A stretch of DNA of 64,000 nucleotides from Gammaproteobacteria bacterium (GTDB lineage: Bacteria; Pseudomonadota; Gammaproteobacteria; Burkholderiales; Thiobacillaceae), in assembly GCA_018820765.1 (NCBI GenBank), contig JAHJNN010000002.1:1-64000 (forward strand). The letters run 5' to 3'. Below, one piece after another: positions 39,800-48,675 of this stretch. Both the position numbers and the translations under genes were made by a program. A model generated the notes under the pieces. It made no database searches and was not told the origin of the DNA. It saw nothing but the letters and a program-made list of their open reading frames with translations. Every line of letters starts with the position of its first letter. The stretch's first letter is position 1.

Positions 39800-41743
39800 G
39801 TGCAACCCCACCAACTTGAACTGCTCGCGCCCGCGCGCGACGCCGATATCGGCATCGAAGCTGTCAACCACGGCGCCGATGCGGTGTACATCGGCGGCCC
39901 GTCGTTCGGCGCGCGCGCGGCGGCGTCCAACGAGATCGCCGACATTGCGCGATTGGTAGGCCACGCGCATCGCTTCAATGCGCGCGTGTTCGTCACCCTC
40001 AACACCATCCTCGCCGACGACGAACTCGAGCCGGCGCGCCAGCAGATCCATCAACTCTACGAGGCGGGCGTCGACGCGCTGATCATCCAGGACATGGGCC
40101 TGCTGGAGCTCGACCTGCCGGCTATCCAGCTGCATGCCAGCACCCAGTGCGACATCCGCACGCCGGAAAAGGCCGCATTCCTGCAGGATGTGGGCCTCAG
40201 CCAGATCGTTCTCGCGCGCGAGCTCGACCTGGAACAGATCGCCGCGATCCGTGCCGCCACGCGACCGGAGACCACCCTGGAATTCTTCGTCCACGGTGCG
40301 CTGTGCGTCGCCTACAGCGGCCAGTGCTACATCAGCCACGCCCACACCGGGCGCAGCGCCAACCGTGGCGACTGCTCGCAGGCCTGCCGCCTGCCGTACC
40401 AGGTCACCGACATGGACGGGCGCATTGTCGCGCACGACAAGCATGTTCTTTCCATGAAGGACAACAACCAGAGCGGCAACCTCGATGCGCTGATCGACGC
40501 CGGCATCCGCAGCTTCAAGATCGAGGGGCGCTACAAGGACATGGGCTACGTGAAGAACATCACCGCTCACTACCGCACGCTGCTCGACGAAATCATCGAG
40601 CGCCGCCCGGAATTCGCGCGCGCCTCCAGCGGCCGCACCACGTTGGCCTTCACGCCCGACCCCAACCAGAACTTCAACCGCGAATTCACCGACTACTTCG
40701 TCGACGGCCGCAAGGCCGACATCGGCGCCTTCGACACGCCGAAGAATCCCGGCCTGCCGGTCGGCTACGTCAGCAAGGTCGGCGACAAATGGATTGAGCT
40801 GCAAACCGAGTCACCCGCCATCGTGCTCAACAACGGCGACGGCCTGTGCTACTACACGCTGCAGAAGGAGCTGGCCGGCCTCGCCATCAACCGCGCCGAA
40901 AAAGTGGGGGCGGGCGTGTGGCGGGTGTTCCCGAAGGACCCGATGGCGAGCTTCAGGGACTTGCGCGCCGGCACGCTGGTCAACCGCAACCGCGACATGA
41001 ACTGGACGCGCCTGCTCGACAAGCCATCGAGCGAACGCCGCATCGGTGTGTGGTTGCGGCTGGACGAAACCGCCGCGGGGTTTGCATTGACGCTGACCGA
41101 CGAGGACGGCCATGCTGTCACCGTCGCCGCGCCCCACGCGAAAGAAGCAGCCAAGGACGCCGCCAAAGCCGAGGCCACGCTGCGCGAACATCTCGGCAAA
41201 CTCGGCACCACCCCGTTTGCGGCCATGGGCATTTCGCTTGAACTGACGCAGCCCTGGTTCGTTCCCGCGTCCTTCCTCAACGCCCTGCGCCGCGATGCCG
41301 TCGCCGCGCTGGAAGCCGAACGCGCCGCTGCCTATGTCCGTCCGCCGCGAGCCCAGCCAGCCGAGCCCTCCGCGATCTATCCCGAAGATACGCTTTCCTA
41401 TCTCGCCAACGTCTACAACCACAAGGCGCGCGACTTCTACGCGAAGCACGGCGTCCAGGTCATCGCCGCCGCCTACGAGAGCCACGAGGAAACCGGCGAA
41501 GTCTCGCTGATGATCACCAAGCATTGCGTGCGCTATTCGCTGAGTCTGTGCCCCAAGCAGGCCAAGGGCGTGACCGGCGTGCAGGGCACCGTGCGCGCCG
41601 CGCCGCTGACGCTGATCAACGGCAGCGAAAAGCTCACCCTGCGCTTCGACTGCAAGCCGTGCGAGATGCACGTGATGGGGAAACTGAAACCGGCCGTCGC
41701 CAAGGCCGGTGCGCCGCTGACCTTCTACAAGACGCGGCCCTAA
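39800..41743 (+). CDS. rlhA: 23S rRNA C2501 hydroxylase RlhA, U32 peptidase family
   Basis: A 647-residue protein with an N-terminal U32 domain (LELLAPARDADIGIEAVNHGADAVY) and a C-terminal DUF3656-type extension. Iron-sulfur-type cysteines are seen in GALCVAYSGQCYIS..GDCSQACR. This two-domain length matches RlhA (YdcP, about 650) rather than TrhP (YegQ, about 450). GTG start. Its TAA shares bases with the convergent stop of the ModE-like gene. Confidence 0.85.
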   Translation: MQPHQLELLAPARDADIGIEAVNHGADAVYIGGPSFGARAAASNEIADIARLVGHAHRFNARVFVTLNTILADDELEPARQQIHQLYEAGVDALIIQDMGLLELDLPAIQLHASTQCDIRTPEKAAFLQDVGLSQIVLARELDLEQIAAIRAATRPETTLEFFVHGALCVAYSGQCYISHAHTGRSANRGDCSQACRLPYQVTDMDGRIVAHDKHVLSMKDNNQSGNLDALIDAGIRSFKIEGRYKDMGYVKNITAHYRTLLDEIIERRPEFARASSGRTTLAFTPDPNQNFNREFTDYFVDGRKADIGAFDTPKNPGLPVGYVSKVGDKWIELQTESPAIVLNNGDGLCYYTLQKELAGLAINRAEKVGAGVWRVFPKDPMASFRDLRAGTLVNRNRDMNWTRLLDKPSSERRIGVWLRLDETAAGFALTLTDEDGHAVTVAAPHAKEAAKDAAKAEATLREHLGKLGTTPFAAMGISLELTQPWFVPASFLNALRRDAVAALEAERAAAYVRPPRAQPAEPSAIYPEDTLSYLANVYNHKARDFYAKHGVQVIAAAYESHEETGEVSLMITKHCVRYSLSLCPKQAKGVTGVQGTVRAAPLTLINGSEKLTLRFDCKPCEMHVMGKLKPAVAKAGAPLTFYKTRP

Positions 41744-42063
41744 AGGTCTGTGGCGAGTTTTGCCATGAAGGCGGCGTGCCGCGCTTCCGCCTTGAGAAAG
41801 GCGGCGATCAGGCGTTCTGCGTCCTCGGTCAGGCGGCTGCCGGAAGGGCCGCTTTCAACCAGCGGCGACTGCCAGGCGCCATTCATCGCATCGACGGCGT
41901 CCCACGCCGCCTTGTAGCTCATCTTCATCGCCTTGGCGGCCTTTGAAATCGAGCCGGTTTCGCGGATGCGCTGCAGCAGTTCGATGCGGCCGCGGCCGAG
42001 GAAATTCCGGCCGTCCAGCGTCAGCCAGAAGCGGCCGTCGGCCTTGAGTTGCGCTATTTTCAA
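41740..42063 (-). CDS. ModE-type winged-helix DNA-binding protein (no molybdate domain)
   Basis: A 107-residue protein with the ModE N-terminal LysR-like helix-turn-helix (GRIELLQRIRETGSISKAAK, then MSYKAAWDAVDAMN). The C-terminal TOBE/MOP domains that bind molybdate are absent, which is the stand-alone ModE-family form. A ModE-like palindrome lies upstream of moaA in this window, so this protein is a candidate to bind it. Confidence 0.85.
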   Translation of the reverse strand: MKIAQLKADGRFWLTLDGRNFLGRGRIELLQRIRETGSISKAAKAMKMSYKAAWDAVDAMNGAWQSPLVESGPSGSRLTEDAERLIAAFLKAEARHAAFMAKLATDL

Positions 42064-42453
42064 CCTGGAAACCGCGGTTGGGCGCGCCCGATGGTGCGTT
42101 CGGGCGCGTGTCTGCCACGAAGCAACGAGAGCGGGGCTGTTGCCGCTTTAGCGGCTTTACAGACCCGGCCTGCCCCTTGCGGGTGCGCCGCAGGCCGGGG
42201 CCTGCAAGGAGGCGCGACAAAGGCAGGCGCGCGACCCGGACGTGCCAGCGGGCGCGTAGCGACGTCACCCAAAAGGCGAATCGTATCGAAGGCAACAATA
42301 TCAGTGTTCATGCGGTTCTCATTGAGGCGATAAGCGGTCAACTGCGGTTTTCAGGTTTCAATCGCGTCGCCATGCGGCGAGTGTAGCAAACGACCATTGC
42401 CGTTCGCGCGCGTGCAGTCGAGAATAGAGGAAACGAAACCAATGGAGAGTGCC
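42064..42453. other. Structured 390-bp gap
   Basis: No gene is supported. CCGGCCTGC (42165-42173) pairs perfectly with GCAGGCCGG (42190-42198), and part of the latter (GCAGGCC, 42190-42196) can instead pair with GGCCTGC (42199-42205). A short GCCGC/GCGGC stem lies at 42142-42155. Alternative pairings of this kind are seen in leader RNAs, but no known riboswitch class was recognised. Confidence 0.4.
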
Positions 42454-42912
42454 ATGAAAAAACTGCTCGCCGCATGCGCGATGCTCTGCCTGCCCCTGAC
42501 GGCCCTGGCTGCGGAAAGCTACACCGTGCTGTTCAAAGCCCAGGGAAGCTACCAGGACGTGCGCGACAATCTGCAGATGGCGATCGAGGGCAAGGGCCTG
42601 AAGATCACCAGCACCAATCACATCGCCGACATGCTGGAGCGCACCGGCAAGGACATCGGCGAGACCCGGAAGGTCTACGAAAACGCCGAGCAGTTCGAAT
42701 TCTGCAGCGCCACCATTTCGCGCCACATGATGGAAGCCGATCCGCATGCGATCGTGATGTGCCCCTACAGCGTGGTGGTGTATCAGGTTCCCGACGACAA
42801 GGCGGTGTACCTGGCTTACCGTAAACCGGCCGCCACCAAGAACGCGGCATTGAAGAAGCCGCTGGCCGAGATGGAAACCCTGCTCAGCGACATCATCAAG
42901 GACGCGATGTAA
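42454..42912 (+). CDS. DUF302-domain periplasmic protein (copy 1)
   Basis: A 152-residue secreted protein. The start at MKKLLAACAML gives a clean signal peptide (cleaved after LALAA-type site near residue 20) and GGAGAG 5 bp upstream; an ATG 12 bases earlier is the alternative. DUF302 proteins are small periplasmic proteins of unclear role, often next to sulfur-oxidation or stress genes. The second copy is at 51557. Confidence 0.75.
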   Translation: MKKLLAACAMLCLPLTALAAESYTVLFKAQGSYQDVRDNLQMAIEGKGLKITSTNHIADMLERTGKDIGETRKVYENAEQFEFCSATISRHMMEADPHAIVMCPYSVVVYQVPDDKAVYLAYRKPAATKNAALKKPLAEMETLLSDIIKDAM

Positions 42913-42972
42913 ACGCTTGGCCGGCGCCATCGGCTAGAATCCGCGCATGACCTTCGCCGACCCGCGCCAGCC

Positions 42973-43347
42973 ATGACCGCCTTCCTTGCCATCGGCCTCG
43001 GTGCCGCCATCGGTGCCTGGCTGCGCTGGGGACTGGGACTGTGGCTCAATCCGCTGTTTCCCTCGGTGCCGCTCGGCACGCTGGCCGCCAACCTGGTGGG
43101 CGGCTATTGCATCGGGCTCGTCATCGCCTGGTTCGCCGACCACCCCGGGGTGCCGCCGGAAGCGCGGCTGTTCCTCATCACCGGTCTTCTGGGCGGCCTG
43201 ACCACGTTTTCCACTTTCTCCGCCGAAGTCGTCACCGCGCTGATGCGCGGTCTGTGGCTCACCGGCGGCCTGATCGCGTTTGCCCACATGACGGGATCCT
43301 TTCTGGCCACCGGGCTGGGTTTCTATACATTGAGGTTTTTCAGATGA
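42973..43347 (+). CDS. crcB: Fluoride ion channel CrcB/Fluc
   Basis: A 124-residue four-helix membrane protein that exports fluoride. The signature [13 protein letters not shown] and [14 protein letters not shown] are intact. It overlaps the DUF190 gene by 4 bp, a frequent pairing. No fluoride riboswitch is recognisable in the 60-bp upstream gap. Confidence 0.94.
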   Translation: MTAFLAIGLGAAIGAWLRWGLGLWLNPLFPSVPLGTLAANLVGGYCIGLVIAWFADHPGVPPEARLFLITGLLGGLTTFSTFSAEVVTALMRGLWLTGGLIAFAHMTGSFLATGLGFYTLRFFR

Positions 43348-43655
43348 ACGTTGTCTGCCTGCAGGTGTTTGTGTCCGAAGCCAGCCGCCATCACGGCGAG
43401 CTGACCTACGAATGGCTGCTCGACGCGGCGCAGAAACTCGGCGTCAGCGGCGGCTCGGCGTTTCGCTCCATCGCGGGCTTCGGCCGTCACAGCCGCCACG
43501 ACGCCGGCTTCTTTGAACTCGCGGGCGATCTGCCGGTGGTGGTGGAGTTTTTCGTCGAGGCGGCGATGGCCGACCAGTTGCTGCAGGCCTTCGCCGAAGC
43601 AGGCCTGAAACTGGTCTATGCCAGGCTGCCGGCGGAAATCGGTATTACCGCTTAG
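43344..43655 (+). CDS. DUF190-family protein
   Basis: A 103-residue PII-like small protein, [23 protein letters not shown]190 proteins commonly accompany crcB and are thought to act in fluoride or anion homeostasis. The start is fixed by the ATGA overlap with crcB. Confidence 0.88.
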   Translation: MNVVCLQVFVSEASRHHGELTYEWLLDAAQKLGVSGGSAFRSIAGFGRHSRHDAGFFELAGDLPVVVEFFVEAAMADQLLQAFAEAGLKLVYARLPAEIGITA

Positions 43656-43660
43656 GCCGC

Positions 43661-44410
43661 GTGCTCGATCAGCTGATCCTGTTCGTCGCCTCGCTGGCGG
43701 CGAATTTCTTTTCGGCGTTGTCCGGCGGCGGCGCCGGGCTGATCCAGTTTCCCGTCCTGATCTTTCTCGGGCTGCCGTTCGGCGTGGCGCTCGCCACCCA
43801 CAAGGTCGCCAGCGTCGCGCTCGGGCTGGGCGCCACGCTCCGGCACCTGCGGGAATCGCATCTCGAACGCCGCTTCTCGCTGATCATCCTGGGCGCCGGC
43901 CTGCCGGGCGTGGTGCTGGGCGCGGTCACCATCCTGCAGATTCCCGAGCGCGCGGCCACCCTGGCACTGGGGGGGCTGACCCTCGGCCTCGGTCTGTATT
44001 CGGCGTTCAGGCCCAGGCTCGGCATCGAGCATGCGCCGCGGAACCGACAGGGCACGGGACTCGCCGGCGGCATGGCCGGGCTCTTCGTCGTCGGCTTTCT
44101 CAACGGCTCGATCACCAGCGGCACCGGGCTCTTCCTCACCATCTGGCTGATTCGCTGGTTCGGTCTCGACTACACCCGCGCCGTCGCCTATACGCTGATT
44201 CTGTGCGGACTGGTGTGGAACGGCACCGGCGCGCTGGTGCTGGGCGTGATCGGCACGGTGGCGTGGGACTGGATGCCGGCGCTGCTGGCCGGCTCGATCC
44301 TCGGGGGCTACCTGGGCAGCCACCTGGCGATCCGCAAAGGCAACCTGTGGATCAAGCGCTCGTTTGAAATCGTGACCATCCTGATCGGCTTGAAGCTGAT
44401 CCTGAACTGA
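43661..44410 (+). CDS. TSUP/TauE-SafE family permease
   Basis: A 249-residue membrane protein with about eight helices. The repeated motif NFFSALSGGGAGLIQFPVL and GFLNGSITSGTGLFLTIWL is typical of TauE/SafE transporters of sulfite, sulfonates or other small anions. GTG start 5 bp after the DUF190 gene, so possibly the same operon. Substrate unknown. Confidence 0.9.
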   Translation: MLDQLILFVASLAANFFSALSGGGAGLIQFPVLIFLGLPFGVALATHKVASVALGLGATLRHLRESHLERRFSLIILGAGLPGVVLGAVTILQIPERAATLALGGLTLGLGLYSAFRPRLGIEHAPRNRQGTGLAGGMAGLFVVGFLNGSITSGTGLFLTIWLIRWFGLDYTRAVAYTLILCGLVWNGTGALVLGVIGTVAWDWMPALLAGSILGGYLGSHLAIRKGNLWIKRSFEIVTILIGLKLILN

Positions 44411-44423
44411 GCGCCGCCGCCTG

Positions 44424-46028
44424 TCAGGCCCTGTCGGCGTGGACGCGATTGCGGCCTTCGCGCTTGGCCTGGTAGAGCGCCTCGTCGGCCGCCTTGATCA
44501 GCGAATCGCCGTTCTGATAGAGCGGGTAGGTGGAAATGCCGGCGCTGACCGTGGCCAGGAAATGGCGGTCGCGAAACGGATGCCGGATCTGCGAAAAATC
44601 CTGGCGGATGCGATCCATGATGGTGAAGGCCTGCTCGGCATCGGTGTGCGGCAGTCCGATCAGGAATTCCTCGCCGCCGTAGCGGCACAGAATGTCCTGC
44701 TTGCGCAGGCGCTGCTTGAGCAGCCACGACAGGCTGCGGATCACCTGGTCGCCCACGGGATGGCCGTAGGTGTCGTTGACCTGCTTGAAATGGTCGATGT
44801 CCATCATCACCACCGCCATGACATCGCCTTCGTGCGCCACGCTGGACAGCACCATGTCCAGCGTGTTCTTGCCGCTGGAGTGGTTGAGCAGGCCGGTCAG
44901 ACTGTCGTGGTACATGGTGCGCCGCAGCGCGCGGTAGCGCTCGATCTTGCTCCTGACGATCGCGTTGAGGAACACCGGGTTGAACGGCTTGGTGAGGAAA
45001 TGGTCGCCGCCCAGCCGCATGGCGTCGACCTGCAGCGCGACGTTGGTCTCGCCCGACAGGTAGACGATCGGCGTGCTGAGGAATTCGCTGTGCTGGCGGA
45101 TGATGCGCGCGGCTTCCACGCCGGTGCAGTTCGGCATGTACATGTCCATCAGGATCAGGTCGGGGTTGAACTGCCGCAGCGCATTCAGCGCCTGGCGCGG
45201 GTCGTTGACGATTTCGGACGCGATCTGGTTTTCTTCCAGTGTGCGGCGGATCAGATGGCTGGCGGTCTTCGAATCCTCCACGATCAGCACGCGGTATGCC
45301 TCCTGGTCGTGCCGGTCGTTCAACTCCATGATGTGCTCGACGATGGCGTGCGAAGGCGTGCCTTCCAGCAGGCAGCTGTCGCAGCCGCCGCGCAGCGCCT
45401 GCTGCAGTTGCTCGAAATCGGAGCGCACCCCGAGACCGATCAGCTGCCCCATCGAGAAGCGCTGGCGCAGCGACTGCACCCGGTCGCACCACTCGGTTTC
45501 GGGCAGGCTGCTCAGGTCGAGCAGCAGCAGCGGGGCGCCGCCGGCGGTCTCGGGCACGGTCTCATCCCAGGAGATGAAGGTCGCGTTCATGCCGAAATAG
45601 CCCAACTGGGCCTGCAAGCCCGTCCAGGCCGTGTGGTCCTGCCCGATCAGCCAGGTCTGGCTGACGCGCATGTCGTGAGGGGTCGGATGCTGCGGGTCAT
45701 GGCGCCGCTCGGCCAGGCCGGCAGTCGCCGTGGCCTGGGTCGTGGCCATGCGCTCCAGCGCAGCCACGCGTGCGTTCAGGTCGTCCTGCGCGTCCTGCGG
45801 CAGCGGATGTCCAACGTCCTTGTTGAACAGGGTCAGCGTCACCTGTTCCAGCTGGTGGCTGGCGTGATGCAGGCCGGTGATGCCCTTGTCGATCAGGAAC
45901 TCGGTGAAGCTGTTGATCGATACCGCCAGCTCGACGAAGCTCTCGAAACTCGGCGTCGCCTGATAGCGCTGCCATGTATTCGACAAGGCCTGGCTTTTCT
46001 GCAGGAGTTCTTCGGGAGAGCAGAGCAT
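44424..46028 (-). CDS. Response regulator with GGDEF diguanylate cyclase domain
   Basis: A 534-residue cytoplasmic protein. A helical N-terminal segment and a degenerate receiver-like region (residues 120-235) precede an intact REC domain (VLIVEDSKTASHLI, phospho-acceptor in LILMDMYMPN) and a C-terminal GGDEF domain with GGEEF. The inhibitory I-site RKQD lies five residues before it. Expected to make c-di-GMP when phosphorylated. The partner kinase is not in the window. Confidence 0.92.
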   Translation of the reverse strand: MLCSPEELLQKSQALSNTWQRYQATPSFESFVELAVSINSFTEFLIDKGITGLHHASHQLEQVTLTLFNKDVGHPLPQDAQDDLNARVAALERMATTQATATAGLAERRHDPQHPTPHDMRVSQTWLIGQDHTAWTGLQAQLGYFGMNATFISWDETVPETAGGAPLLLLDLSSLPETEWCDRVQSLRQRFSMGQLIGLGVRSDFEQLQQALRGGCDSCLLEGTPSHAIVEHIMELNDRHDQEAYRVLIVEDSKTASHLIRRTLEENQIASEIVNDPRQALNALRQFNPDLILMDMYMPNCTGVEAARIIRQHSEFLSTPIVYLSGETNVALQVDAMRLGGDHFLTKPFNPVFLNAIVRSKIERYRALRRTMYHDSLTGLLNHSSGKNTLDMVLSSVAHEGDVMAVVMMDIDHFKQVNDTYGHPVGDQVIRSLSWLLKQRLRKQDILCRYGGEEFLIGLPHTDAEQAFTIMDRIRQDFSQIRHPFRDRHFLATVSAGISTYPLYQNGDSLIKAADEALYQAKREGRNRVHADRA

Positions 46029-46159
46029 GTTGGGATGGAGGAGGCGCCGCGTGTGTTTCTTATGATATCGGCGCCCATTATCGCGCTTTATGGCCTGTTG
46101 CGCGAATCGGCGGCTTTCTCGGCGTTCGCTCGGAGAACGGCTGCTGCGGACGGACGGGA

Positions 46160-47110
46160 TTACTCCGCGGTGGCTTCCTGCTCCAGCCGCAAATACTGGT
46201 TGTACGCGTTCATCCGGTTGGCTTCGTCGAACGCCGGCATGGCGCGGTATTTCGACCAGTCCGTTCTTGCGTAGGCCTCCTCGAACGGAACCAGGTCGCG
46301 CGCCGCCTTGCCCATGTGGGCGCGCAGGAACGTCAGGTAATCGCGGGTGAACACCAGATCGACGTCCGGGTTGCGTGAATGGGCGCCGTGGCCGGGCACC
46401 AGCACTCTGGGTTTGAGCACGATCAGCTTGTCGAGCGCGGCAATCCAGCTGCGGCTGTCGGCATCGCCGACAAACGGCACGCGGCCGCGAAACACCAGGT
46501 CGCCTGCAAACAGCACGCCGTCCTGCTTGACCATCAGCGCCAGGTCCTCTCTGGAGTGCGCCGGGCCGACGTGGCGCAGCGCGAAATTCAGCCCGCCCAT
46601 TTCAAAGTCCATGTCGCCTTCGACGAAACGATCCGCCTCCAGCAGTTGCGTCTTCTCGTCCACCCAGGGGAACAGCGCTTCTCTGCGCTGGGCCAGGCGC
46701 TGCGCCGCTTCCTCCGCGCGCGTGGCGCCTTCGGCCAGGCGGTGCGCCCAGATTTCGGCTCCCAGGGCCTTGAACACCTGCAGGCCGTAGAAATGGTCGG
46801 CATGGTAGTGGCTGACGATCACGCGCTTGATCGGCTGCCGGGTGATGGTGCGGATCAGGCCGACCAGCTTCTGCGCCAGCGGCGGCGAGCCCAGCGCGTC
46901 GAACACGATCACGCCGTCGCGGGTGACCACGAAGCCGGCGTTCGACATGAAGCCTTCGTTCGCGCTCGATGCGGCGCCGGACTGGCCCTGGACGAAATAG
47001 CTGTGCGGGCCCAGCTTGACCACTTCCATCGGCACCGTGGCGACTTCGGTGCCGGCCCGGGCGGCGGGCAGCAAGACAAGGCAGAACAGCGCGAGCAGAA
47101 TACGTTGCAT
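46160..47110 (-). CDS. Exported metallo-beta-lactamase-fold hydrolase (SoxH-like)
   Basis: A 316-residue protein with signal peptide MQRILLALFCLVLLPAARA, starting at 47110. Zinc ligands HYHADH, the downstream GPAHSREDLAL and PGHGAHS match the family. It resembles periplasmic SoxH and quinoprotein-relay metallohydrolases, which are linked to sulfur or methanol oxidation. The assignment to SoxH itself is uncertain; no sox genes are adjacent. Confidence 0.85.
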   Translation of the reverse strand: MQRILLALFCLVLLPAARAGTEVATVPMEVVKLGPHSYFVQGQSGAASSANEGFMSNAGFVVTRDGVIVFDALGSPPLAQKLVGLIRTITRQPIKRVIVSHYHADHFYGLQVFKALGAEIWAHRLAEGATRAEEAAQRLAQRREALFPWVDEKTQLLEADRFVEGDMDFEMGGLNFALRHVGPAHSREDLALMVKQDGVLFAGDLVFRGRVPFVGDADSRSWIAALDKLIVLKPRVLVPGHGAHSRNPDVDLVFTRDYLTFLRAHMGKAARDLVPFEEAYARTDWSKYRAMPAFDEANRMNAYNQYLRLEQEATAE

Positions 47111-47215
47111 GGCAAACATCCATCGACAGGTCTGCACGCATTATAGACAGGGCGGTCGGCAGTCCGGACTGCACCAGCCGCTGATGCTGTGATATCTTCA
47201 AAGCTGTAGACGGGA

Positions 47216-47752
47216 GTGTCAGGCGTGTTCAAAAAACAGTGGCCGGCGTTTGTGCTGGCGTTCATCGTGCCGCTGCTGGCGGTGTTCTGGTGGTGGGGCG
47301 GATTCAATGCCGTCAGCGTGACCGAAACCGAGGCAGGGCCCTACCGCTATGCCTACCTCGATTACGCGGGCCCGATCAGCAATATGCGCAAGACGCAGCG
47401 CAAGGCGCTGGACGAATTCAACGCCGCCAGGGTGGAGGCGGGCGACACGTTCAGCGTGATCCTGACCGACCCGCGCGCAACCAACGGCAAGGTCAGCGCG
47501 CAACTGGGCTACATCCTGGCCGACGGCGCTCCGCTTCCGGCGGGCCTGAAAGAAGGCCGCATCGAGCGCCGTCCCGTCTATCGCGCGCAGGTGCAGGCCG
47601 CGGTGCTGCTGGCGCCGTCCAAGGCCTACCAGGCGCTGTCCGATACGCTGGAGGCGCGCGGGCAGGCCCTGGCCATGCCGACCGTCGAACTGTATCGGCC
47701 GGCAGGTGAAGCGGGCGGGGTCGGAACCTTCACCCTGGAGATGAATCGCTGA
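47216..47752 (+). CDS. Membrane-anchored GyrI-like protein
   Basis: A 178-residue protein with one N-terminal membrane helix (WPAFVLAFIVPLLAVFWWW) and a GyrI/SOUL-like small-molecule-binding domain outside (YLDYAGPISNMRKTQRKALD). GTG start with ACGGG upstream; a GTG three codons later is the alternative. The stop overlaps the next gene by 1 bp. Confidence 0.75.
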   Translation: MSGVFKKQWPAFVLAFIVPLLAVFWWWGGFNAVSVTETEAGPYRYAYLDYAGPISNMRKTQRKALDEFNAARVEAGDTFSVILTDPRATNGKVSAQLGYILADGAPLPAGLKEGRIERRPVYRAQVQAAVLLAPSKAYQALSDTLEARGQALAMPTVELYRPAGEAGGVGTFTLEMNR

Positions 47753-48669
47753 TGGTCTTCTTTTCCGTCCTCGCTGCCGTTGCCCTCGAACATCTGCGTC
47801 CGCTGCGGCAACCCCTGCCGCATTACCGGCAATACACCCGTTTCATCCACTGGCTCGAAAGCAAGCTCAATGCCGGCGAAAGCACCCACGGCGCGATCGC
47901 CTGGGCACTGGCGGTGGTGCCGTGGCTGATCGCGGTGTGGCTGGTCTATGCGCTGCTGAGCGGCATCAGCCCGGTGCTGGGCTGGGCGTGGAACGTGGCG
48001 GTGCTGTACTTCACCCTCGGCTTCAAGTATTACAGCGACGACGCCGAGCGCATCGCGCGCCTGCTGCGCGCCGGCGAGCTCGATTCGGCGCGTGATCAAC
48101 TCCTGGCCTGGCGCGGCGGCGACACCAGCCAGTTCAGCGCCGACGATCTCGCGCGCGTCGCCATCGAGCAGCTGATGGCGGCAAGCTACCGGCAGATGTT
48201 CGGCGTGCTGTTCTGGTTCGTGCTGCTGGCGCCGCTGGGGCCGGTCGGCGCGGTGCTGTTCCGCGCCGCCTCGATTCTGGCGCGGCGCTGGGAAACCTCG
48301 CGCGGCCGCTTCGGCCAGTGCGCGCAGCGCGTTTTCCACCTCATCAACTGGGTGCCCGCGCGGCTGACCGCGCTCACCTACGCCATCGCCGGCAACTTCG
48401 AGGACGCCACCTATTGCTGGCGCACCCAGGCGGACACCTGGCCGGAATCGGAGGAGGGCGTGGTGATCGCCGCCGGTGCCGGCGCCATGGGCGTCAAGCT
48501 GGGACAGAGCGTCACCGTCGCCGGCGAGAGCGTATGGCGGCCCGAACTCGGCACCGGCCAGACGCCCGACGCCGACTGCATCGACAGCGCCGTCAGCATG
48601 ATCTGGCGCGGCCTGGTGATCTGGCTGGCCGCCGGACTGCTGATCGTGATCGCCGGCTGGGTGTCGTAA
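47752..48669 (+). CDS. CobD/CbiB-family membrane protein
   Basis: A 305-residue protein with about four membrane segments. EHLRPLRQP, LGFKYYSDDAERIARLL and HLINWVPARLTALTYAIAG fit the CobD/AmpE superfamily. True CbiB joins aminopropanol to cobyric acid; with no cobalamin genes around, this may be the AmpE-like branch of unclear function. It precedes the SpmA/SpmB-like gene by 6 bp. Confidence 0.8.
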   Translation: MVFFSVLAAVALEHLRPLRQPLPHYRQYTRFIHWLESKLNAGESTHGAIAWALAVVPWLIAVWLVYALLSGISPVLGWAWNVAVLYFTLGFKYYSDDAERIARLLRAGELDSARDQLLAWRGGDTSQFSADDLARVAIEQLMAASYRQMFGVLFWFVLLAPLGPVGAVLFRAASILARRWETSRGRFGQCAQRVFHLINWVPARLTALTYAIAGNFEDATYCWRTQADTWPESEEGVVIAAGAGAMGVKLGQSVTVAGESVWRPELGTGQTPDADCIDSAVSMIWRGLVIWLAAGLLIVIAGWVS

Positions 48670-48675
48670 GGTTCT

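Noticed and set aside
42913-42972. Fluoride riboswitch before crcB
   Set aside because: The gap is only 60 bp and the conserved crcB-motif elements are not visible.
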